Positions 1 through 7,251 of a stretch of 20,006 bases of DNA are shown piece by piece; positions within the stretch are counted from its first letter, which is position 1; each line of letters begins with the position of its first letter. The notes under the pieces were generated by a model that was not told the DNA's origin, did not search any database, and saw nothing but the letters and a program-made list of their open reading frames with translations. Source of the stretch: Bacteriovorax sp. (GTDB taxonomy: Bacteria > Bdellovibrionota > Bacteriovoracia > Bacteriovoracales > Bacteriovoracaceae). A program made the translations under genes and the position numbers. The DNA lies in contig JAURXW010000088.1 in the NCBI GenBank assembly GCA_030654205.1, forward strand, positions 1 through 20,006, in the 5' to 3' direction.

Positions 1-691
1 CTGTAAGAGCAACTCTTGCGCGCGCTCCAGGTGGTTCATTCATTTGTCCGAATACCAGAGCCGTTTTTGCGATAACGCCCGACTCAGTCATTTCGTGAAA
101 TAAATCGTTCCCTTCACGTGTACGCTCACCAACACCAGCGAATACAGAGTACCCTCCATGCTCAGTAGCGATGTTGTTAATTAACTCTTGGATTAGAACT
201 GTTTTACCAACTCCTGCTCCACCGAATAGACCAATCTTTCCACCGCGAACGTATGGAGCGAGAAGGTCGATGACTTTAATACCAGTATAGAATTGCTCTA
301 GTTTGGTCGATTGTTTATCAAAACCAGGAGCTGCTCTGTGAATATCATAAGTTTTTTTAGCGTTTACCGGGCCCGCTTCATCAACTGGCTCACCGATAAC
401 GTTAATAATTCTTCCTAAACATTCTTTACCAACTGGTGCTTGAATCATCTTGCCTGTATCGAGAACTTTTAGTCCACGTGACAGACCTTCAGTCGAGTCC
501 ATTGCAATACATCTAACCATGTTGTTCCCTAAATGCTGAGAGACCTCAACAGTTAGATTATTCTCAAGGTTTGAGATTGTTTTGTTTGTTAATTTAAGAG
601 CGTTGAAAATCGCAGGAATTTTTCCATTAGAAAATTCTACATCGATTACTGGCCCCATTACTTGTTTTACAACACCGAAATTTTCAGACAT
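1..691 (-). CDS. atpD: F1 ATP synthase subunit beta, 5' part (C-terminal half lies outside the window)
   Basis: Catalytic beta subunit of F1, which makes ATP on the cytoplasmic face of the inner membrane. The visible 230 codons begin MSENFGVVKQVMGPVIDVEF, the typical beta-barrel opening. The P-loop GGAGVGKT lies at residues 157-164 and the GER motif at 188-190, with E189 in the position of the catalytic glutamate. The visible part stops in the conserved QMNEPPGARARVALT stretch. The family is about 465-475 residues, so about half is present and the truncation is simply the window edge. The ATG at 689-691 has a clear AGGAG ribosome site 8 nt upstream. It lies 23 nt downstream of atpG and is the last visible gene of the atp operon; atpC would be expected beyond the edge. 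Confidence 0.98.
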   Translation of the reverse strand, partial: MSENFGVVKQVMGPVIDVEFSNGKIPAIFNALKLTNKTISNLENNLTVEVSQHLGNNMVRCIAMDSTEGLSRGLKVLDTGKMIQAPVGKECLGRIINVIGEPVDEAGPVNAKKTYDIHRAAPGFDKQSTKLEQFYTGIKVIDLLAPYVRGGKIGLFGGAGVGKTVLIQELINNIATEHGGYSVFAGVGERTREGNDLFHEMTESGVIAKTALVFGQMNEPPGARARVALT

Positions 692-714
692 TGGTGATCT
701 CCTAATTCTATCTT

Positions 715-1584
715 TTATCCATTCAGAGACTCAGCACCCGATACTACTTCTGATAACTCAGTCGTAATCGCTGCTTGTCTCTTTTTGTTCATTTTTATTG
801 ATAATGTTCTAATTGCTTTTTTACAGTTCGAAGAAGCCGAGTCCATTGCACTCATTCTCGTTCCATGTTCAGCCGCAACTGCATCTAATAATGCAGTGTA
901 AAGTGTACTGATATATGTTTGAGGAATAAGTGTATTTAAAATTTCCGTAGCATTTGGATCGTACTTAAAATCGAAAGGAAATTTTTCAGCCATTTCTTCT
1001 TTTTCAGTTAAATCCATAGTCATTGGAAGCATTTGCTTTATCTCTGGATCAAAAGCAAGCGCAGAGTGAAATATATTATAAGCAATAAATACTTTACCTA
1101 CTTCCGCAGTCGTAAATAATTCGCCTAACTCTACTCCAACATGTTCCATCTCTATAAAAGTTGGTTCATTTTTAACAAAAGTAAAAGTCTTGCCTTTGTT
1201 ATATTTTGGATCAAGCAGGTCGCGTACTTTTTTACCTATAAAATAAATTTTTACATCTAATTTTGTTTCTTCTAAAAACTTTCTAACTTTTTTAGCAAGT
1301 TGAGAGTTGTACGATCCACAAAGACCTTTATCAGAAGAAATAACTAGCAAAACTGCTTTATTATTATCTTTCTTTTCATGCAAATACTCATGATCATAAT
1401 CTTGAACTAGGGCTGAAACAACTTTAATAGTTGATTCAAGCTCGCGAGCATAGGGACGCGAGTTCAGGATATTCTGCTGAGCCTTTGCTAGTTTTGCAGC
1501 CGAAACGAGCTTCATCGCTTGCGTAATTTTAGAAGTACTTTTGGTACTCTTAATTTTTTTCTTAAGCTCTTTAATATTCGCCAT
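715..1584 (-). CDS. atpG: F1 ATP synthase subunit gamma
   Basis: Central rotor shaft of F1, which couples c-ring rotation to the alpha3beta3 catalytic head. At 289 residues it has the usual family length. Both conserved ends are present. The N-terminal helix MANIKELKKKIKSTKSTSKITQAM is followed by KLVSAAKL, and the C-terminal helix contains EHGTRMSAMDSASSN followed by basic residues and a polar end. The start ATG is preceded by AGGA about 9 nt upstream. The gene lies 38 nt after atpA and 23 nt before atpD, in the standard alpha-gamma-beta order. Nothing unusual was seen. Confidence 0.98.
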   Translation of the reverse strand: MANIKELKKKIKSTKSTSKITQAMKLVSAAKLAKAQQNILNSRPYARELESTIKVVSALVQDYDHEYLHEKKDNNKAVLLVISSDKGLCGSYNSQLAKKVRKFLEETKLDVKIYFIGKKVRDLLDPKYNKGKTFTFVKNEPTFIEMEHVGVELGELFTTAEVGKVFIAYNIFHSALAFDPEIKQMLPMTMDLTEKEEMAEKFPFDFKYDPNATEILNTLIPQTYISTLYTALLDAVAAEHGTRMSAMDSASSNCKKAIRTLSIKMNKKRQAAITTELSEVVSGAESLNG

Positions 1585-1622
1585 TATTTAATTCCTAATC
1601 TCTTTAGTAGTTCTAATTTCTC

Positions 1623-3131
1623 TTAGTATTTTTTAGTTGCTAAGAAAGCTTTAACTGCTTCTAGGATTTTTGCTTCATTTCCACCCGAAATTTCTCTCGC
1701 TGCTTTAATTTCTGCCATTAAATCCCCATGTCTTGAATGGAAGAATTCAAGAACATCTTTTTCTGCCAATCTTATTTTTGCAGTTGGCACAACATCGAAA
1801 TAACCTTTTGTAGCAATTAAAATTGATACCGATTGATCGATAACATCAAACGGAGCGTACTGATCTTGCTTTAAAAGCTCAACCAATCTCTCGCCTCTGT
1901 TTAACTGTCTTTTTGTAGCGTCATCTAAGTCTGATCCAAATGCAGCGAATGCAGCTAATTCTCTGTATTGAGCAAGGTCAAGACGAAGAGTTCCTGCAAC
2001 TTTTTTCATTGCTTTAATTTGAGCAGATCCACCAACTCGAGATACCGATAAACCAACGTTAACCGCAGGTCTGATACCAGAGTTAAATAAATCAGATTCT
2101 AAAAAGATCTGGCCATCTGTAATTGAAATTACGTTCGTAGGGATGTATGCCGAAACGTCCCCTTCTTGAGTTTCAATAATTGGAAGTGCTGTTAATGATC
2201 CAGCACCAAGAACGTCAGAAACTTTACAAGCTCTTTCTAGTAATCTTGAGTGAAGGAAGAATACGTCACCTGGAAATGCTTCACGCCCTGGTGGACGACG
2301 AAGTAGAAGCGACATTTGTCTATAAGCTTGAGCTTGTTTGGTTAAATCGTCATACACGATAAGTGCGTGACGTTTACTGTCTCTATAGTATTCAGCCATT
2401 GTACATCCAGTGTATGGAGCAATGAACTGCATAGGTGCAGACGCAGAAGCTGTAGCTGAAACGATGATTGTATAATCAAGAGCACCAGCATCTTTTAGTT
2501 TTTGTTGAACCTGTCTTACCGTAGATTGTTTTTGTCCAATCGCTACGTAAACGCAAATTACATCTTTACCTTTTTGATTAATAATTGTGTCGATAGCAAT
2601 TGCTGTTTTACCAGTTTTTCTATCGCCAATGATTAGCTCTCTTTGTCCACGTCCAATTGGAATCATGGCATCGATTGCCTTAAGACCTGTTTGAAGAGGC
2701 TCATGTACAGATTTTCTTGCGATAATCCCAGGAGCTTTTACTTCAACAACTCTGAATTCTTTTGATTTTATTTCACCCATTCCGTCGATTGGTTCACCGA
2801 TTGCGTTTACTACGCGACCAAGCAGAGCATCACCAACAGGAACACTTACGATTCTCTCAGTTCTTTTTACCGAAGTCCCTTCTTTAATAGATTGGTCTTC
2901 TCCAAGAATTGCGATACCGACGTTATTTGTTTCTAAGTTTAAAACCATTCCCGTAGTACCAGATGGGAACTCGACTAGTTCACCGGCCATAACATTTTTT
3001 AACCCGAAAACGCGAGCGATCCCGTCTCCTACAGTTAAAACAGTTCCAACTTCGTCTACTTGAAGTCTTGTTTGAAAATTAGAGATTCTTTCTTTAATAA
3101 TACTTGTAATCTCTTCTGGATTCATTGCCAT
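1623..3131 (-). CDS. atpA: F1 ATP synthase subunit alpha
   Basis: Non-catalytic nucleotide-binding subunit that alternates with beta in the F1 head. At 502 residues it is typical in length. The P-loop GDRKTGKT is at 169-176. The LSVSRVGGSAQ segment places the arginine finger at R365, which reaches into the beta active site. The first ATG is preferred over the second (two codons later) because AGAGG lies about 6-7 nt upstream of it. The gene follows atpH after 9 nt and precedes atpG by 38 nt. No odd feature was seen. Confidence 0.99.
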   Translation of the reverse strand: MAMNPEEITSIIKERISNFQTRLQVDEVGTVLTVGDGIARVFGLKNVMAGELVEFPSGTTGMVLNLETNNVGIAILGEDQSIKEGTSVKRTERIVSVPVGDALLGRVVNAIGEPIDGMGEIKSKEFRVVEVKAPGIIARKSVHEPLQTGLKAIDAMIPIGRGQRELIIGDRKTGKTAIAIDTIINQKGKDVICVYVAIGQKQSTVRQVQQKLKDAGALDYTIIVSATASASAPMQFIAPYTGCTMAEYYRDSKRHALIVYDDLTKQAQAYRQMSLLLRRPPGREAFPGDVFFLHSRLLERACKVSDVLGAGSLTALPIIETQEGDVSAYIPTNVISITDGQIFLESDLFNSGIRPAVNVGLSVSRVGGSAQIKAMKKVAGTLRLDLAQYRELAAFAAFGSDLDDATKRQLNRGERLVELLKQDQYAPFDVIDQSVSILIATKGYFDVVPTAKIRLAEKDVLEFFHSRHGDLMAEIKAAREISGGNEAKILEAVKAFLATKKY

Positions 3132-3140
3132 TTTTTACCT

Positions 3141-3680
3141 CTACGAATTTAAAACACTTTCTTTAAATTTTTCTAATTGATTTTCGAGCGTTGCATCTAA
3201 CTGAAGATCCTCAACTGTTACTTTGTATCCAGCTGAAACATTTTCATTTTTTTTGTATTCTAATATTGCTTCTTTTCCGAGTTTTTGTTGAAGATATTTT
3301 TTAAGATTTTCTTTTACGTCAGCAGGAATTGATTCCTCACTTCCTTCAATTGTTCCTCTTAAAAATCCTTTCTTATGGTCATCAATAACAATTACATTCT
3401 TAAAAATCATTGGCATTAATCCAATTCTTTTTTCTTGAATTAAAAAATGCATAAAGTTTTTTGTTATTTGTGACAGGTTAAGCTTTGTCATAACCAGATC
3501 TAATACACTTAATTTCTCTTCAACTGTAAAAACTTCTAAAAACAAAAGTGTTTCCAGGTCGTTACTTTTATTTATTGTTTCACTCAATACAGTCAACTCA
3601 TTTGCCAAATCTAACTTCAACTCTTCAGCTAATTCTACGATTGATTGGGCATAGGCTTTTGCAATAATTTGCTCTTTCAT
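3141..3680 (-). CDS. atpH: F1 ATP synthase subunit delta (OSCP-type)
   Basis: Stator subunit that sits on top of F1 and anchors it to the b/b' peripheral stalk. Its 179 residues match the family. The N-terminal helical domain begins with KEQIIAKAYAQSIVELAEEL. The C-terminal part carries the usual small beta/alpha region with GYKVTVEDLQLDATLENQLEKF, corresponding to the conserved 'GG..v.vgd..iD.Sv...L' end of delta subunits. The ATG has AGGA about 6 nt upstream. It lies 24 nt after atpF and 9 nt before atpA, the standard stator-to-head gene order. Confidence 0.96.
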   Translation of the reverse strand: MKEQIIAKAYAQSIVELAEELKLDLANELTVLSETINKSNDLETLLFLEVFTVEEKLSVLDLVMTKLNLSQITKNFMHFLIQEKRIGLMPMIFKNVIVIDDHKKGFLRGTIEGSEESIPADVKENLKKYLQQKLGKEAILEYKKNENVSAGYKVTVEDLQLDATLENQLEKFKESVLNS

Positions 3681-3704
3681 TTTATTCCTATCAGCTGCGG
3701 CTAA

Positions 3705-4250
3705 TTATCTTAATTCAGATACTATTTTTTGTGTTGCCTTAGCTTGGTATTCTTTATTTGTTGCAATTTTTGTTTGAGTACTTGAAACAACTTTATTAAT
3801 TAGATCGTGATTTAACTCGGTAATTAATTCTGTTTTTTCACCATCTAATTTATTTTCTAAATCGCGCTTCATGCGAGAAATAGTTGTTTGTGTTTCTTCG
3901 CTTTGAAGTTTTGCAAACTGAACAGCATCAGATTGATATTCAGATACTATTTTAACCATTTCCGAATCTAAATTTTTAATTTTATTTTGAAATGTAGCCA
4001 GCTTTGCTTCAGCATCTATACTGTTTCGTGTGGCTGAATCCATTAGAGATTTAACGTCGTCAGATTGTTTATTGAACTTTTCTCTAAGAGGTTTTACCAC
4101 CTTAGAAAGAATAGCCAATAGGATGATAAAATTTATAAAAGGATATTTTAAATCCCAAATAGATGCTTCATGGTGAACAGCTTCTTCGTTGGCTACGGCC
4201 ACTGACAAAAAAGAAGTTATCAAGAATGAATAATAGAGTATCTTTTTCAC
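3705..4250 (-). CDS. atpF: F0 ATP synthase subunit b, with signal-peptide-like N-terminus
   Basis: Peripheral stalk subunit: a membrane anchor followed by a long helix that reaches delta. The 181 residues start with a basic, hydrophobic stretch (MKKILYYSFLITSFLSVAVA) ending in a plausible AVA|NE cleavage site. A second hydrophobic segment follows at about residues 35-50 (YPFINFIILLAILSKVV), then a long charged coiled-coil-like helix rich in K, E, S and Q. The start codon is GTG, with AGGA about 6 nt upstream. In b subunits of the former Deltaproteobacteria an extra N-terminal hydrophobic segment of this sort is common (family knowledge); whether it is cleaved cannot be told here. The gene is 9 nt from atpF'. 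Confidence 0.94.
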   Translation of the reverse strand: MKKILYYSFLITSFLSVAVANEEAVHHEASIWDLKYPFINFIILLAILSKVVKPLREKFNKQSDDVKSLMDSATRNSIDAEAKLATFQNKIKNLDSEMVKIVSEYQSDAVQFAKLQSEETQTTISRMKRDLENKLDGEKTELITELNHDLINKVVSSTQTKIATNKEYQAKATQKIVSELR

Positions 4251-4259
4251 TACAATTCC

Positions 4260-4703
4260 TTATTTAATTAGTTTATCCACGAGATTATTGGCCAGTTTAT
4301 CGGCTTCGGCCATAACGATAGTTCTTTTTTCTGCTAACTCTTTTTGAATCTTTGTTTTTCTATCTTCATATTCTGAAGTTATTTTAGTTTCTTCAGCCTT
4401 TATGATTTCTTTTTCTTTATTCAAAATATCATTTTTCTTTTTTTGAGAAATGCTTTGAGAATCTTGATGAGTTTTTTCTACTTTAGCTTTGTATTGTTCA
4501 GCTAATTCTTCTGCTTTTTTATAAATATTATGAGCATTAGATTCTAATTTGGTGGTTTTATTTTCTCTAAGTTCAAGCACGGCTTGAATTTTTTTAAATA
4601 ATAATGGAGCAAGTATATTAAAAAATACTAAAAGAATTCCGAATTGAATGAGAACGGTTTGATCGATCTTTAGGGCCTTTAAAATTATTAAAATCGTATC
4701 CAT
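4260..4703 (-). CDS. atpF': F0 ATP synthase subunit b'
   Basis: Second, diverged peripheral stalk subunit, which pairs with b to form a heterodimeric stator. The 147 residues begin with a membrane anchor (about residues 13-38, DQTVLIQFGILLVFFNILAP) and lead into the conserved 'LFKKIQAVLELRE' turn and a long K/E/Q-rich helix. It has no signal-peptide-like leader, unlike its partner. Separate b' and b genes are typical of Alphaproteobacteria, cyanobacteria and many former Deltaproteobacteria. It is the first atp gene after the bactofilin gene, behind a 169 nt spacer. AGGAG precedes the ATG by an unusually long 12 nt. The genes atpB (a) and atpE (c) are not adjacent. Confidence 0.93.
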   Translation of the reverse strand: MDTILIILKALKIDQTVLIQFGILLVFFNILAPLLFKKIQAVLELRENKTTKLESNAHNIYKKAEELAEQYKAKVEKTHQDSQSISQKKKNDILNKEKEIIKAEETKITSEYEDRKTKIQKELAEKRTIVMAEADKLANNLVDKLIK

Positions 4704-4742
4704 TGTCTTATATAACTCCTAGTAACTCAGACATATTAGGCC

Positions 4743-4758
4743 TCTGAAGATCTTCAGA
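4743..4758. repeat. 16-bp perfect palindrome in the atp operon leader
   Basis: TCTGAAGATCTTCAGA is a perfect 16-bp palindrome about 40 nt before the atpF' start codon. In RNA it can form a 6-bp stem with a GAUC tetraloop. Flanking AGGC (4738-4741) and GCCT (4769-4772) could extend it across an internal loop. It lies downstream of the candidate atp promoter, so it would be in the transcript. It could be a protein site, a leader hairpin or a coincidence. No U-tract follows it on the minus strand, so it is not a classic terminator. Confidence 0.5.
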
Positions 4759-4812
4759 AGATACTAAAGCCTGTAAAAATACTATTGAGAACGTGAATAT
4801 TTTTTTCACTTA

Positions 4813-4841
4813 TGAATAATGTTTTAAGCGGTTATCGTCAA
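4813..4841 (-). promoter_or_regulatory. Candidate sigma70-type promoter for the atp genes
   Basis: Read on the minus strand, TTGACG (4836-4841) is followed after 17 nt by TATTCA (4813-4818). The -35 is close to consensus, the spacing is ideal and the -10 is weak. It lies in the 169 nt gap between the bactofilin gene and atpF' and would give a leader of about 100 nt containing the 16-bp palindrome. It suggests that the atp genes can be transcribed independently of the parAB-bactofilin genes upstream. Confidence 0.4.
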
Positions 4842-4872
4842 GAAAATTTAAGGTGATTGTAATTTAACGCAC

Positions 4873-5223
4873 TCAGGTTTGAGTATTTTTCTTATCGCGC
4901 ATTTTAGTAGTACCATGAAATATAACGCCCTCTTCCACAATAAGACTAGGTGTTGTAATAATTCCTTCAAATCTAGCTGGTTTTAAAATTTCAACACGTG
5001 AACTCGCTTTTATATTACCTTTCACTGAGCCTGCGATAATGATGATATTGGCATTGATGTCGGCGTTTATAATAGCGCCTTCGGAAATAACGACTGTGTC
5101 ATTAGAAAAAACACTCCCGTTTACGATTCCTGCAATTCGAGCTGTTCCATTGAAAGATAGATTTCCTTCAAATTTGCAGCCTTCTTCTATAATAGCAGAG
5201 ACTTCTCCACGGCGTCTTTTCAT
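4873..5223 (-). CDS. Bactofilin (DUF583 / polymer-forming cytoskeletal protein)
   Basis: Small bactofilin, a nucleotide-independent filament former that builds membrane-linked scaffolds for cell shape, polarity or positioning of partner proteins. The 116 residues open with GEVSAIIEEGCKFEGNLSF and NGTARIAGIVNGSV, matching the start of the bactofilin domain. They continue in hydrophobic repeats of about 6 residues, each with a glycine turn (about 10-105), as expected of the right-handed beta-helix. Both tails are short and basic or polar, with no membrane segment. The ATG has AAGGA 7-8 nt upstream. Its place just after parA-parB fits reports that bactofilins scaffold ParAB/parS at the poles in Myxococcus, so a segregation link is plausible but inferred. 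Its leader holds the hairpin at 5246-5279. Confidence 0.93.
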   Translation of the reverse strand: MKRRRGEVSAIIEEGCKFEGNLSFNGTARIAGIVNGSVFSNDTVVISEGAIINADINANIIIIAGSVKGNIKASSRVEILKPARFEGIITTPSLIVEEGVIFHGTTKMRDKKNTQT

Positions 5224-5245
5224 AACTTCATCCTTGAGTATGAAC

Positions 5246-5279
5246 TGGTCCTATGGGGGCAAAGCCAATCATAGAACCA
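5246..5279 (-). promoter_or_regulatory. Hairpin in the bactofilin leader, sharing its arms with the mnmE palindromes
   Basis: On the minus strand TGGTTCTATG (5270-5279) pairs with CATAGGACCA (5246-5255) over 10 bp, with a single G-U pair. The 14-nt loop contains GGC-TTT-GCC, which can make an inner 3-bp stem. The hairpin lies between parB and the bactofilin gene, ending 22 nt before the ATG and just upstream of the AAGGA ribosome site. No U-tract follows on the minus strand. On the plus strand a T-rich run (ATTTTTCTTTG) follows, but no plus-strand gene ends here. The outer bases TGGTTCTAT/ATAGGACCA are those of the repeated 16-bp motif in mnmE. Confidence 0.7.
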
Positions 5280-5307
5280 ATTTTTCTTTGTCTTATCTAT
5301 TTGTATT

Positions 5308-6255
5308 CTATTTCGATAATAAAAATTCGTAAATATCGTTAAATTCTGCTTCATTGCTAAATTTAAGAATTACTTGGCCACTTCCACTTTTTCCAGAATT
5401 TATCCCAAAATGATAACCTGTTTTTTGTTCGAGCGTCTTTCTAAATTGATCAAGTTTATCATCGAAAAATGGATTTTTTCGGACAGCTTTTTCTTTAAGC
5501 GGTTTTTTAGCCTTAATGCCATTCTCTAAATCTCGAACAGACCAATTATTGGCAACAGTTAAATTAGCGAGCCTAATGGCCTCCTCGCGCTCCTTAACTG
5601 CAACTAAAATTTTGGCGTGCCCAAAAGAAAGCATTTCCTTTTGAAGTAAATCTATTACTGGACGAGGCAAGTTCAATATTCTTAAAAAATTTGCCACTGT
5701 AGATCTTTCTTTACCTAATTTTTTAGCAACGTCTTCTTGAGTTAGCTTGTACTCATTCATCAATTGATAGTAGGCCAAAGCCTCCTCTACGCAATTTAGG
5801 TCTGAGCGCTGAACGTTCTCAATTATAGACATGATCATTTTTTCGCGTTCAGTTGCTCTTTTAACAACAACTGGAACCTGCTCAAGACCTGCTTTTTTAG
5901 CTGCTCTTAAACGTCTCTCTCCAGCGACAAGTTCGTAATATCCATTTTCTAATTCAGCAACAATCAAAGGTTGAATAATTCCATTTTCTTTTATCGATTC
6001 TGCTAATTCCTCAAGGTCTTTTTCTTTAAATATTTTACGTGGTTGATTTGGGTTTGTTTTAATGGCCCCTACGTCAACCAATAAGGGAGTATTTTCGTAG
6101 CGAATTTCAACGATAGTTTCTTTTTCTTCGCTGAACTCCTCATCTAGATTTTGATTTCCAAATTTATTATTATAAGTCTGATTTACCACTGCTTGAGGTG
6201 TTGATTCTTGCAGCAATGAAGCGATTCCTTTTCCTAATGCTAATTTTTTAGCCAT
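5308..6255 (-). CDS. parB: Chromosome partitioning protein ParB (parS-binding CTPase)
   Basis: Sequence-specific DNA-binding CTPase that loads at parS, slides to spread along DNA and stimulates ParA. It has 315 residues. The N-terminal KKLALGKGIASLL (3-15) resembles the ParA-contact peptide of ParB proteins. The ParB/Srx CTP-binding part includes NPNQPRK (68-74), GERRLRA (112-118) and ENVQR (146-150). The helix-turn-helix that reads parS is at about 171-195 (LTQEDVAKKLGKERSTVANF). The C-terminal dimerisation domain covers the last 55 or so residues. It lies 21 nt after parA; two matching parS sites are at 7291 and 9740. Residues 23-50 form a variable acidic linker. Confidence 0.98.
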   Translation of the reverse strand: MAKKLALGKGIASLLQESTPQAVVNQTYNNKFGNQNLDEEFSEEKETIVEIRYENTPLLVDVGAIKTNPNQPRKIFKEKDLEELAESIKENGIIQPLIVAELENGYYELVAGERRLRAAKKAGLEQVPVVVKRATEREKMIMSIIENVQRSDLNCVEEALAYYQLMNEYKLTQEDVAKKLGKERSTVANFLRILNLPRPVIDLLQKEMLSFGHAKILVAVKEREEAIRLANLTVANNWSVRDLENGIKAKKPLKEKAVRKNPFFDDKLDQFRKTLEQKTGYHFGINSGKSGSGQVILKFSNEAEFNDIYEFLLSK

Positions 6256-6276
6256 AACTTCTCCGTTATCTTTATT

Positions 6277-7200
6277 TTAAATTTGGTTTACATCAATATT
6301 AATATTTTCTAATGCCGGTAACTTATCCAGTAATACTTCTTCTGGTAGTAAGACTTCTTTTTCGACATTAATATTTGATGACCCGTTATTCTTTGCAGAA
6401 GTTTCCTTAGAATTTTCTTTTGAATTTCCCTTAAAACGTTCTTTTAAAATAAGTTCCTTGGCCAATGCTAAATAGGCCTCGCTGCCCTTTGATTCAATAT
6501 CATAAAGTATGATTGGTTTACCAAAACTTGGGCATTCAGCCAGCTTTACGTTTCTTGGAATAATTGTGTTAAAAACTACATCGCCAAAATGAGTTTTTAT
6601 TTCATTGGCAACTTGCTTATGTAGACCTGATCGTGAATCATACATTGTTAATAAAATTCCATCTAATTCAAGATCTGGATTAAGTGAATTTCGAATTAAT
6701 TTAACTGTATTTAATAATTGCGCCAAACCTTCCATTGCTAGAAATTCAGTCTGCATTGGAACAATATATGAATGAGCGGCATTAAGAGCATTGACTGTTA
6801 AAAGCCCAAGAGATGGTGGGCAATCAATAATAATATAATCATAATCTTTTTCGACAGATTTAAAGGCATTTTTTAATTTTGATTCGCGAGCAAACAAACT
6901 AACCAATTCGATTTCAGCACCTGATAAATTATTATCAGAAGGACAAATATCAAAACAAGGTAACTCAGACTCGTAAATTGCATCTCTTAAACTGATTTGC
7001 CCGATTAATGCGTGATATATATTTCTTCCAGCAAATTTTTCTTTTGATAAACCAATACTGATACTTCCATTGCCCTGTGGGTCAAGGTCAATTAGTAGAG
7101 TTTTTTTCTCAGCTACTGCTAGACACGCCGCTAAATTAACTGATGATGTTGTTTTTCCAACTCCACCTTTTTGGTTCATCATTGCTATGATTTTAGCCAT
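6277..7200 (-). CDS. parA: Chromosome partitioning ATPase ParA (Soj family) with a long C-terminal tail
   Basis: ATPase that binds nucleoid DNA as an ATP dimer and forms the gradient along which ParB-parS complexes move. The deviant Walker A KGGVGKT is at 11-17, the switch segment DLDPQGN at 38-44 and Walker B IIIDCPPSLG at 123-132. The core continues to about residue 255 (EAYLALAKELILKERF). The protein is 307 residues, whereas family members are usually about 250-265. The last 50 or so form a tail that is first S/N/K-rich (GNSKENSKETSAKNNGSS), then acidic and leucine-rich (EVLLPEEVLLDKLPALENI). The ATG has AAGGA about 8 nt upstream. It is followed by parB after 21 nt. Confidence 0.98.
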   Translation of the reverse strand: MAKIIAMMNQKGGVGKTTSSVNLAACLAVAEKKTLLIDLDPQGNGSISIGLSKEKFAGRNIYHALIGQISLRDAIYESELPCFDICPSDNNLSGAEIELVSLFARESKLKNAFKSVEKDYDYIIIDCPPSLGLLTVNALNAAHSYIVPMQTEFLAMEGLAQLLNTVKLIRNSLNPDLELDGILLTMYDSRSGLHKQVANEIKTHFGDVVFNTIIPRNVKLAECPSFGKPIILYDIESKGSEAYLALAKELILKERFKGNSKENSKETSAKNNGSSNINVEKEVLLPEEVLLDKLPALENINIDVNQI

Positions 7201-7251
7201 TTATGATTCCTTTTTATCGTTATTGAAGTGTATTTATACAAGTTTTCTCAA

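Noticed and set aside
4871..4884. ACTCA-GGTT-TGAGT hairpin at the bactofilin stop codon as a terminator
   Set aside because: The stem is only 5 bp and the T-run is on the wrong side for the minus-strand transcript.
5246..5291. Intrinsic terminator on the plus strand (hairpin followed by a T-rich run)
   Set aside because: No plus-strand gene ends here. On the minus strand, which carries the genes, no U-tract follows the stem.
5039..5332. A 97-codon plus-strand frame across the bactofilin gene and leader
   Set aside because: It lies antisense to a well-supported bactofilin gene and has no family features; it arises from the repetitive beta-helix coding pattern.
7201..7251. Promoter for parA in the rsmG-parA gap
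   Set aside because: A TATAAA is present but the bases at the -35 distance are poor; parA may be read from upstream promoters.
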